64,000 bases of DNA from Arachis hypogaea (lineage: Eukaryota > Streptophyta > Magnoliopsida > Fabales > Fabaceae): positions 67,064,841 through 67,128,840 of the forward strand of contig NC_092048.1 in assembly GCF_003086295.3 (NCBI RefSeq), written 5' to 3'. The notes under the pieces are model-generated. The model was given only the letters and a program-made list of their open reading frames with translations, was not told the DNA's origin and did not search any database. Below are positions 1 through 8,399 of the stretch, piece after piece; the stretch's first letter is position 1; each line of letters starts with the position of its first letter. The position numbers and the translations under genes are program-made.

Positions 1-3000
1 AGCAGGATCCTATATTTTTTTCCGTTTTTTTTTTTTTTTACGTTGTGCTGATCCTCGTTCTTAAATGATGCTATCCCGAGGAGGACACCTAAAGGCGAGC
101 CGTAATGGCCAATCTTCAGGAGGCTCCTCCCGGTTTTTTTTTTACGTTGTGCTGACACTCGTTTTTAAATGACGCTATCCCGAGGAGGACACCTAAAGGC
201 GAGCCGTAATGGCCTCATCTTCGGCAGGCTCTCCGGTTTTTTTTTCGTTTTTTTTTACGTTGTGCTGACCCTCGTTCTTTAAATGACGCTATCCCGAGGA
301 GGACACCTAAAGGCGAGCCGTAATGGCCTCATCTTCGCAGGCTCCTCCATTTTTTTTGGTTTTTTTTTTTACGTTGTGCTGACCCTGTTCTTTAAATGAC
401 GCTATCCCGAGGAGGACACCTAAAGGCGAGCCGTAATGGCCTCATTTCGCAGGCTCTCCGTTTTTTTTTCCGTTTTTTTTTTTTACGTTGTGCTGACCCT
501 CGTTCTTTAAATGACGCTATCCCGAGGAGGACACCTAAAGGCGAGCCGTAATGGCCTCATCTTCGCAGGCTCCTTTTTTTTCCGGTTTTTTTTTTTTTTT
601 ACGTTGTGCTGACCTCGTTCTTTAAATGACGCTATCCCGAGGAGGACACCTAAAGGCGAGCCGTAATGGCCAATCTTCGGCAGGCTCCTCCCGGTTTTTT
701 TTTTTTTACGTTGTGCTGACCTCGTTCTTTAAATGACGCTATCCCGAGGAGGACACCTAAAGGCGAGCCGTAATGGCCTCATCTTCGGCAGGCTCCTCCG
801 TTTTTTTTTCGTTTTTTTTTTTACGTTGTGCTGCCCTCGTTCTTTAAATGACGATATCCCGAGGAGGATACCTAAAGGCGAGCCGTAATGGCCTCATCTT
901 CGGCAGGCTTTTTCCGGTTTTTTTTCCATTTTTTTTTACGTTGTGCTGACCTCGTTCTTTAAATGACGCTATCCGAGGAGGACACCTAAAGGCGAGCCGT
1001 AATGGCCTCATCTTCGGCAGGCTCTCCGTTTTTTTTCGGTTTTTCCATTTTTTTTACGTTGTTCTGACCCTCGTTCATTAAATGACGCTATCCCGAGGAG
1101 GACACCTAAAGGCGAGCCGTAATGGCCTCATCTTCCGCAGGCTCTCCGGTTTTTTTTCTGTTTTTTTTTTACGTTGTGCTGACCCTCGTTCTTTAAATGA
1201 CGCTATCCCGAGGAGGATACCTAAAGGAGAGCCGTAATGGCCTCATCTTCAGGCAGGCTCATCTTTTTTTTCCGGTTTTTTTTGTTTTTTTTTACGTTGT
1301 GCTGACCTCGTTCTTTAAATGACGCTATCCCGAGGAGGACACCTAAAGGCGAGCCGTAATGGCCTCATCTTCGGCAGGCTCTCCGGTTTTTTTTCCTTTT
1401 TTTTCTTTTTTTTTACGTTGTGCTGACCCTCGTTCTTTAAATGACGCTATCCCGAGGAGGACACCTAAAGGCGAGCCGTAATGGCCTCATCTTCGCAGGC
1501 TCTTCCGATTTTTTTTGGTTTTTTTTTTACGTTGTGCTGACCCTCGTTCTTTAAATGACGCTATCCTGAGGAGGACACCTAAAGGCGAGCCGTAATGGCC
1601 TCATCTTCAGCAGGGTCCTCCGTTTTTTTTTTCCGATTTTTTATTTTTTTTTTACGTTGTGCTGACCCTCGTTCTTTAAATGACGCTATCCCGAGGAGGA
1701 CACCTAAAGGCGAGCCGTAATGGCTCATCTTCGGCAGGCTCCTCCTTTTTTTTCCTTTTTTCTTTTTTTTTTACGTTGTGCTGACCCTCGTTCTTTAAAT
1801 GACGCTATCCCGAGGAGGACACCTAAAGGCGAGCCGTAATGGCCTCATCTTCAGCAGGCTCCTTCCGGTTTTTTTTTTACGTTGTGCTGACCCCGTTCTT
1901 TAAATGACGCTATCCGAGGAGGACACCTAAAGGCGAGCCGTAATGCCTCATCTTCGGCAGGTCCTCCGTTTTTTTTTCCGTTTTTTCATTTTTTTTTACG
2001 TTGTGCTGACCTCGTTCTTTAAATGACGATATCCCGAGGAGGACACCTAAGGCGAGCCGTAATGGCCTCATCTTCGCAGGCTCCATTTTTTTTCCGTTTT
2101 TTTTTTTTACGTTGTGCTGACCTCGTTCTTTAAATGACGCTATCCCGAGGAGGACACCTAAAGGCGAGCCGTAATGGCCTCATCTTCAGCAGGCTCCTTT
2201 TTTCGGTTTTTTTTTTTTTACGTTGTGCTGACCTCGTTCTTTAAATGACGCTATCCCGAGGAGGACACCTAAAGGCGAGCCGTAATGCCTCATCTTCGCA
2301 GGCTCCTCTTTTTTTTCGTTTTTTTTTTTTTTACGTTGTGCTGACCTCGTTCTTTAAATGACGCTATCCAGGAGGACACCTAAGCGAGCCTAATGGCCTC
2401 ATCTTCGGCAGGCTCTTCCGTTTTTTTTTTTTTTTTTTTTTACGTTTGCTGACCCTCGTTCTTTAAATGAGCTATCCGAGGGGAACCTAAAGGGAGCCGT
2501 AATGGCCTCATCTTCACAGGCTATCTTTTTTTTTCGTTTTTTTTTTTTTTACGTTGTGCTGACCCCGTTCTTTAAATGACGCTATCCCGAGGAGGACACC
2601 TAAAGGCGAGCCGTATGGCCTCATCTTCGGCAGGCTCCTCCGTTTTTTTTTCCTTTTTTTTTTTTTTTACGTTGTGCTGACCCTCGTTCTTTAAATGACG
2701 CTATCCCGAGGAGGACACCTAAAGGCGAGCCGTAATGGCCTCATCTTCGGCAGGCTCTCCTTTTTTTTTCTTTTTTTTTTACGTTTGCTGACCCTTTCTT
2801 TAAATGCTATCCGAGGGGAACCTAAAGGGAGCCGTAATGCCTCATTTCACAGGCTTCTTTTTTTTCGTTTTTTCATTTTTTTTACGTTGTGCTGACCCAG
2901 TTCTTTAAATGAGCTATCCCGAGGAGGACACCAAAAGGCGAGCCGTATGGCTCATCTTCGGCAGGCTCCTCGTTTTTTTTTCCCTTTTTTTCTTTTTTTT

Positions 3001-3800
3001 ACGTTGTGCTGACCCTCGTTCTTTAAATGACGCTATCCCGAGGAGGACACCTAAAGGCGAGCCGTAATGGCCTCATCTTCGCAGGCTCCTCCATTTTTTT
3101 TCTTTTTTTTTACGTTGTGCTGACCACTTTTTTAAATGCGCTATCCTGAGGAGGACACCTAAAGGCGAGCCGTAATGCCTCATTTCGCAGGTCCTCCGTT
3201 TTTTTATTTTTTTTTTTTTTTACGTTTGCTGACCCTCATTTTTTAAATGACGTATCCCGAGGAGGAACCAAAGGCGAGCCGTAATGGCCTCATCTTCAGC
3301 AGGTCCTATTTTTTTCGGTTTTTCCATTTTTTTTACGTTGTGCTGACCTCGTTCTTCAAATGATGCTATCCGAGGAGGACACCTAAAGGCGAGCCGTAAT
3401 GGCCAATCTTCAGCAGGCTCCTCCGGTTTTTTTTACGTTGTGCTGACACTTGATTTTAAATGACGCTATCCCGAGGAGGACACCTAAAGGGAGCCGTAAT
3501 GCCTCATCTTCGGCAGGCTCCTCCGGTTTTTTTCGTTTACGTGTGCTGCCCTCATCTTTAAATGACGCTATCCCGAGGAGGACACCTAAAGCGAGCCGTA
3601 ATGCTCATCTTCGCAGGCTCCTCCATTTTTTTTTTTTTTTTTTTTACGTTTGCTGACCCATGTTCTTCATGATGCTATCTGAGGAGACCTAAGGCGAGTA
3701 ATCGTCATTTTCGCATCCTCTGTTTTTTTTTTCCGGTTTTTTCATTTTTTTTATACGTTATGCTGACCCTCGTTCTTTAATGACGATATCTCGAGGAGGA
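1..3800 (+). repeat. Satellite array, block I (indel-rich)
   Basis: About 33 head-to-tail copies of the satellite unit. Each starts near ACGTTGTGCTGACCCTCG, carries TTTAAATGACGCTATCC and GCGAGCCGTAATGG, and ends in a T-rich spacer such as T8-CGG-T9. The block begins inside a unit, so the array extends leftward. Class order is still readable: at 1-240 a CCTATAT unit is followed by a GCCAATCTTC unit and then a TGACACTCG unit, and the same trio returns at about 3300-3450. Many units lack single bases in short runs (GACCTCG for GACCCTCG, TATCCGAGG for TATCCCGAGG, TTCGCAGG for TTCGGCAGG). The worst are near 2450-2490, 2790-2830 and 3650-3720. These could be real decay, but the pattern resembles uncorrected long-read deletions. 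The last unit is cut at 3800 by the LTR. No gene is visible. Confidence 0.95.
3796..3800. repeat. Left target-site duplication of the solo LTR
   Basis: GAGGA directly precedes the TGATGA terminus of the LTR and is repeated exactly at 6130-6134 after the TCATCA terminus. A 5-bp duplication is usual for LTR-retrotransposon integrases. Removing the LTR and one GAGGA restores an ordinary satellite sequence across the junction. Confidence 0.95.
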
Positions 3801-3802
3801 TG

Positions 3803-3822
3803 ATGACATGTTATCATGTCAT
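3803..3822. repeat. Inverted repeat at the LTR 5' end
   Basis: ATGACATG and CATGTCAT are perfect 8-bp arms around a TTAT loop, two bases inside the LTR terminus. The position would suit integrase end recognition or a U3 regulatory dyad, but no function can be shown from sequence alone. Confidence 0.7.
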
Positions 3823-4140
3823 GTTTTTCTATGCCTTTTTCTTTTGTTTTCAATTGAATTATGCACTTTCTTGAGCCATAAGCAAGCCAATTGGGTAGAT
3901 TTTCATGTTTCCTTTGATTTAATCAACCATGTATGAATTCATGCTATTTCATGAGGTTTTATGCTACATTTGTTGCATATTATGAAAGAATAAATATCTC
4001 ATGATTTTGAGCATAGCTTTAATGAATTTGGTTGATTAATGATAGGTGAAGAAAGCTTGGAGAAAGGTTGAAGCAAAGAGGAATGGCTAGGAGTGAAGAG
4101 AGGAATAAGTGAAATTGAACCTGGAGGCATGAAGTTAGCC

Positions 4141-4392
4141 CCAACGTTAGCCCCCTAACTTGGAGGCTAACGTTGGGCATGAAGATTACTCCCTGGGCTC
4201 CCCACGTTTGAGCCAACGTTAGCCCCCTAACTTGGAGGCTAACGTTGGCACATGAATTCCTCCCTGGCCATCCAACGTTTGCGCCAACGTTAGCCCCCTA
4301 ACTTGGAGGCTAACGTTGGCACATGAAGACATAAGGGAGAGGGGCCAACGTTTGCGCCAACGTTAGCCCCCTAACTTGGAGGCTAACGTTGG
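4141..4392. repeat. Four tandem 36-bp palindromic hairpins in U3
   Basis: A 36-bp palindrome occurs at 4141-4176, 4213-4248, 4284-4319 and 4357-4392, with starts 72, 71 and 73 bp apart. Each has perfect 12-bp arms, CCAACGTTAGCC and GGCTAACGTTGG, around the same 12-nt loop CCCTAACTTGGA. The sequence between copies is also related (ACATGAA, CCAACGTTTGCG). Each palindrome carries two AACGTT sites. This is a roughly 72-bp minisatellite inside the LTR. AACGTT-rich hairpins of this kind are, as I recall, a hallmark of Arachis LTRs. They may bind host factors or attract silencing, which is inference. Confidence 0.93.
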
Positions 4393-4436
4393 CGCCACAC
4401 ACCACAAGGCATACAAGGGGTATACTTCCAACAAGA

Positions 4437-4942
4437 ATAACTTGAGCTACAGAGCTCCAAATGAGGTGATTCAAGAAGCATTGGAAAGTAGGAATCAAGA
4501 GCTTTCCAAGCATATATGGCACTGCATGGTGGGCACTAAAATTGAGGGAGAAAACTGCCCCGCAATGTGCATAAACGAACATGGTGGCAACCTGCAGTGA
4601 GGCCAACTGACCTCTGCACCTTCAAAGGAGTATAACTCGAGCTGTAGAGCTCCAAATAATGTGCTCCTAACGGCATTGGAAAGTAGACATCCAGGGCTTT
4701 CCAACAATGTATAATAGTATGGGGTGGACAATACATTTGAGCCTCCAGAACTGGCGTTTTCGCCAACGTTTGAGGGCTAACGTTACCTCAAACGCTGCAC
4801 ACCAAAGCCAGCGACCATGCCCTCTTCAAATGATCATAACTTGAGTTGTAGATGTCCAATTGATATGATTCCAAGTGGGTTAGAAAGCTGACATTCAGAG
4901 CTTTCCAACCATATATGATAGTCTATATTGGGCATAAAATTG
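4437..4942. repeat. Three diverged direct copies of a roughly 105-bp motif in U3
   Basis: Related blocks start at 4437, 4632 and 4836, spaced 195 and 204 bp. Each begins ATAACTTGAGCT or a close variant, continues through AGAGCTCCAAAT or GATGTCCAATTG, then GGAAAGTAG or AGAAAGCTGA, and reaches AGAGCTTTCCAA or GGGCTTTCCAA before a TATATGG/TATGATAG-like stretch. Copies 1 and 2 are closer to each other than to copy 3. The roughly 90 bp between copies is less alike. The short open frames here run through these repeats and show no sign of coding. Confidence 0.75.
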
Positions 4943-4992
4943 GCAACATGACAAGAGGACAAAGTTGGCCCCATAAATGTGAATAAGGGAGA

Positions 4993-5106
4993 CCAACGTT
5001 AGGGTCAAAGTTAGACCCCTAACGTTGGCACCAACGTCCATACCAGTAGAATGTTGCTTGCTGCTATGAAAAGTTGGAGCCAAAGTTAGACCCCTAACTT
5101 TGGCTC
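4993..5106. repeat. Two further diverged hairpins of the AACGTT family
   Basis: At 4993-5028 a 36-bp hairpin keeps the 12-12-12 layout of the upstream four, with arms CCAACGTTAGGG and CCCTAACGTTGG but a different loop. At 5077-5106 a second has 13-bp perfect arms, GAGCCAAAGTTAG and CTAACTTTGGCTC, with a 4-nt loop. In the second, both arms carry AAAGTT/AACTTT where the family has AACGTT, so the arms changed together and pairing was kept. Confidence 0.85.
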
Positions 5107-5330
5107 AAACGTTAGGTCCAACTATGGCTAATTTCAAAACCGGTTCAATTGGTTCAATTCGGTTCCTCTTCAAACTCCAAGAGCAATCAACCAAGGCCTT
5201 TATCAACCCAATTCCATCAAGAGCAAGGGCCCAAATGATCATCACTCAAAGGCACAAGAAATAGATAAAATAGGAATTTCATTTAATTGTAATTTGTTTT
5301 TAATTTCATTTTTATTTCCATTTTGTAAAG

Positions 5331-5340
5331 CCTATATAAG
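5331..5340 (+). promoter_or_regulatory. Probable TATA box of the LTR promoter
   Basis: CCTATATAAG follows an AT-rich run and precedes a GC-richer segment containing GGGGAGGCTGGCTCC, the usual context of a plant LTR core promoter. Transcription would be expected about 25-35 bp downstream, near 5360-5370, and the U3/R boundary there. No transcript evidence is available. Confidence 0.65.
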
Positions 5341-6008
5341 GCATCATTTTCATATTTGTGGGGAGGCTGGCTCCACTAGGGAGCACTATGATTCGAGAAC
5401 TCTCTCTTTAATTTTCTTTTCTTTGTTTTGAGTCTTGGGTGGAGAATTGAAGGTGTTCTGTTTCATTCTCCCTCTGAGATTTCTCTCTGTTTACTTGCTG
5501 CATAATTTGAAGGAATTGTGATTTGAATCAAAACTCTCTTTACTGCTTTCCTCTCTATTTTCTTCTGCAATTATTCTCTGTTGGATCAAGGAAGGAATTG
5601 AGATCTAGACTTGGTCTCTAGTCTCATCCAACCCCTGAGATCTTCAACCTCTCGTTCAGATTTTGCAATTGAGCCAAGTTGCTTTCTGTTTTGACTTTTC
5701 AAGTGATTTTCCAAATCTGTTGAACCTGCTACATCTTTTACTTCTCTGTTTGATTGCTATTTACACTTCCTTGTTTGCTTTCTTTAATTTCTCTGCACCC
5801 AATTCCCTTTACATTTAATGCAATTTACTTTTCTTGTCATTTAAGATTTTGCCAATTTACATTTCTTGCTCTTTAAGTTACTTGCCAATTTACATTCTGC
5901 AACTTTAAATTCATTGTCATTTACTTTCTGTTGGTTACAATTTCATACAATTCACATCAATGTTAGCTTGACTAAACTAATCACCCACTAAAGTTGCTTG
6001 ATCCATCA

Positions 6009-6129
6009 ATCCCTGTGGGATCGACCTCACTCCCGTGAGTTTTTATTACTTGAAGCGACCCGGTGCACTTGCCGGTTAGATTTGTTGTGTTTTGGGAGAA
6101 ATTTATTTTTCCTCCAAAATATCTCATCA
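6009..6129 (+). other. Conserved U5-like 3' end of the LTR
   Basis: The segment runs CCCTGTGGGATCGACC, then TCCCGTGAGTTTTTATTACT, then GCGACCCGGTGCACTTGCC, and closes with an AT-rich stretch ending TCATCA. From memory, equivalent 'CGACC...TTATTACTTG...CGACCCGGTGCACTTGCCGG' blocks lie near the 3' end of many legume Ty3-gypsy (Tat/Athila-like) LTRs. The lineage assignment is therefore tentative. Confidence 0.55.
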
Positions 6130-6134
6130 GAGGA
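6130..6134. repeat. Right target-site duplication of the solo LTR
   Basis: GAGGA is identical to 3796-3800. The satellite resumes at 6135 with TACCTAAAGGCGAGCC, completing the unit interrupted at 3800. Confidence 0.95.
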
Positions 6135-8399
6135 TACCTAAAGGCGAGCCGTAATGGCCTCATCTTCAGCAGGCTCCTATATTTTTTTCCCGGTTTTTCC
6201 ATTTTTTTTACGTTGTGCTAATCCTCGTTCTTTAAATGATGCTATCCCGAGGAGGACACTTAAAGGCGAGCCGTAATGGCCAATCTTCAGCAGGCTCCTC
6301 CCGGTTTTTTTTTACGTTGTGCTGACACTCGTTCTTTAAATGACGCTATCCCGAGGAGGACACCTAAAGGCGAGCCGTAATGGCCTCATCTTCGGCAGGC
6401 TCCTCCGGTTTTTTATTTCGTTTTTTTTCCTACGTTGTGCTTGCCCTCGTTCTTTAAATGACGATATCCCGAGGAGGATACCTAATTGCGAGCCGTAATG
6501 GCCTCATCTTCGGCAGGCTCTTCCGGTTTTTTTTTTCCAGTTTTTTTTTACGTTGTGCTAACCTTCGTTCTTTAAATGACGCTATCTCGAGGAGGACACC
6601 TAAAGGCGAGCCGTAATGGCCTCATCTTCGGCAGGCTCATCCGTTTTTTTTCGGTTTTTTTCCGATTTTTTTTACGTTGTTCTGACCCTCGTTCATTAAA
6701 TGACGCTATCCCGAGGAGGACACCTAAAGGCGAGCCATAATGGCCTCATCTTCCGCAGGCTCTTCCGATTTTTTTTCTGATTTTTTTTTACGTTGTGCTG
6801 ACCCTCGTTCTTTAAATGACGCTATCCCGAGGGGATACCTAAAGGAGAGCCGTAATGGCCTCATCTTCAGCAGGCTCATCTTTTTTTTCCGATTTTTTTT
6901 GTTTTTTTTTACGTTGTGCTGACCCTCGTTCTTTAAATGATGCTATCCCGAGGAGGACACCTAAAGGCGAGCCGTAATGGCATCATCTTCGGCAGGCTCC
7001 TCCGATTTTATTTTTCCCTTTTTTTTTCTTTTTTTTTTAACATTGTGCTGACCCTCGTTCTTTAAATGACGCTATCCCGAGGAGGACACCTAAAGGCGAG
7101 CCGTAATGGCCTCATCTTCGGCAGGCTCTGCCATTTTTTTGGGGGGTTTTTTTTTTAACGTTGTGCTGACCCACGTTCTTTAAATGACGCTATCCTGAGG
7201 AGGACACCTAAAGGCGAGCCATAATCGCCTCATTTTCAGCAGGGTCCTCCGTTTTTTTTTTGCCGATTTTTTCATTTTTTTTATACGTTATGCTGACCCT
7301 CGTTATTTAAATGACGATATCCCGAGGAGGATACCTAAAGGCGAGCCGTAATGGCCTCATCTTCAGCAGGCTCCTATATTTTTTTCCCGGTTTTTCCATT
7401 TTTTTTTACGTTGTGCTGATCCTTGTTCTTTAAATAATGCTATCCCGAGGAGGACACCTAAAGGCGAGCCGTAATGGCCAATCTTCGGCAGGCTCCTCCC
7501 GGTTTTTTTTTACGTTGTGCTGACACTCGTTCTTTAAATGACGCTATCCCGAGGAGGACACCTAAAGGCGAGCCGTAATGGCCTTATCTTCGGCAGGCTC
7601 CTTTGGATTTTTATTTCGTTTTTTTTCCTATGTTGTGCTTGCCCTCGTTCTTTAAATGACGCTATCCCGAGGAGGACACCGAAAGGCGAGCCGTAATGGC
7701 CTCATCTTCTGCAGGTTTCTCCGGTTTTATTTTTTCGGTTTTTTTTTTACGTTGTGCTGAACCTCGTTCTTTAAATGACGCTATCCCGAGGAGGACACCT
7801 AAATGCGAGCCGTAATGGCCTCATCTTCGGCAGGCTCTTCCGGTTTTTTTTCCAGTTTTTTTTCTTTGTGCTGACCCTCGTTCATTAAATGACGCTTTCC
7901 CGAGGAGGACACCTAAAGACGAGTCGTAATGGCCTCATCTTCGACAGGCTCTTTCGGTTTTTTTCGGTTTTTTTCTGGTTTTTTTTACGTTGTTCTGACC
8001 CTCGTTCTTTAAATGACGCTATCCCGAGGAGGACACCTAATGGCGAGCCGTAATCGCCTCATCTTCAGCGGGCTCCTCCATTTTTTTTCCAGTTTTTCCA
8101 TTTTTTTTTACTACGTAATGTTGACCCTCGTTCATTAAATGACACTATCCCGAGGAGGACACCTAAAGGCGAGCCATAATGGCCTCATCTTCGGCATGCT
8201 CTTCCGGTTTTTTTCTGATTTTTTTTTACGTTGTGCTGACCCTCGTTCTTTAAATGACGCTAACCCGAGGGGATACCTAAAGGAGAGCCGTAATTGCCTC
8301 ATCTTCAGCAGGCTCATCTTTTTTTTTCCGATTTTTTTCATTTATTTTACGTTGTGTTGACCCTCGTTCTTTAAATGATGCTATCCCGAGGAGGACACC

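Larger units (their letters stand above)
3801..6129 (+). mobile_element. Solo LTR of an LTR retrotransposon, 2,329 bp, probably Ty3-gypsy
   Basis: The segment is unrelated to the satellite and interrupts it cleanly. It begins TGATGACATG and ends ATCTCATCA, so it has TG...CA ends within a TGATGA/TCATCA terminal inverted repeat, and GAGGA flanks it on both sides. I see no second copy of its start, no primer-binding site or polypurine tract, and no gag-pol reading frame, so it is a solo LTR left by LTR-LTR recombination. A TATA box at 5331-5340 sets the orientation to plus. The roughly 1.5 kb upstream would be U3 and the roughly 0.8 kb downstream R-U5. U3 holds hairpin repeats (4141-4392, 4993-5106) and a triplicated motif (4437-4942). 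The stretch 5341-5990 is pyrimidine-rich, non-coding leader-like sequence. The 3' end resembles, from memory, abundant Arachis Ty3-gypsy LTRs. The family name is not assigned. Small open frames inside it (for example 4310-4606 minus, 4376-4600 plus) simply follow the hairpin repeats. Confidence 0.9.

Noticed and set aside
4310..4766. Short open frames on both strands inside the LTR
   Set aside because: They follow the palindromic and triplicated repeats, overlap each other in several frames, and show no gag, protease, reverse transcriptase or integrase motif.
3801..6129. A complete retrotransposon or a nested non-autonomous element
   Set aside because: The start of the segment is not repeated at its end, no primer-binding site or polypurine tract is visible, and the target duplication abuts a single LTR. 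A solo LTR explains everything seen.
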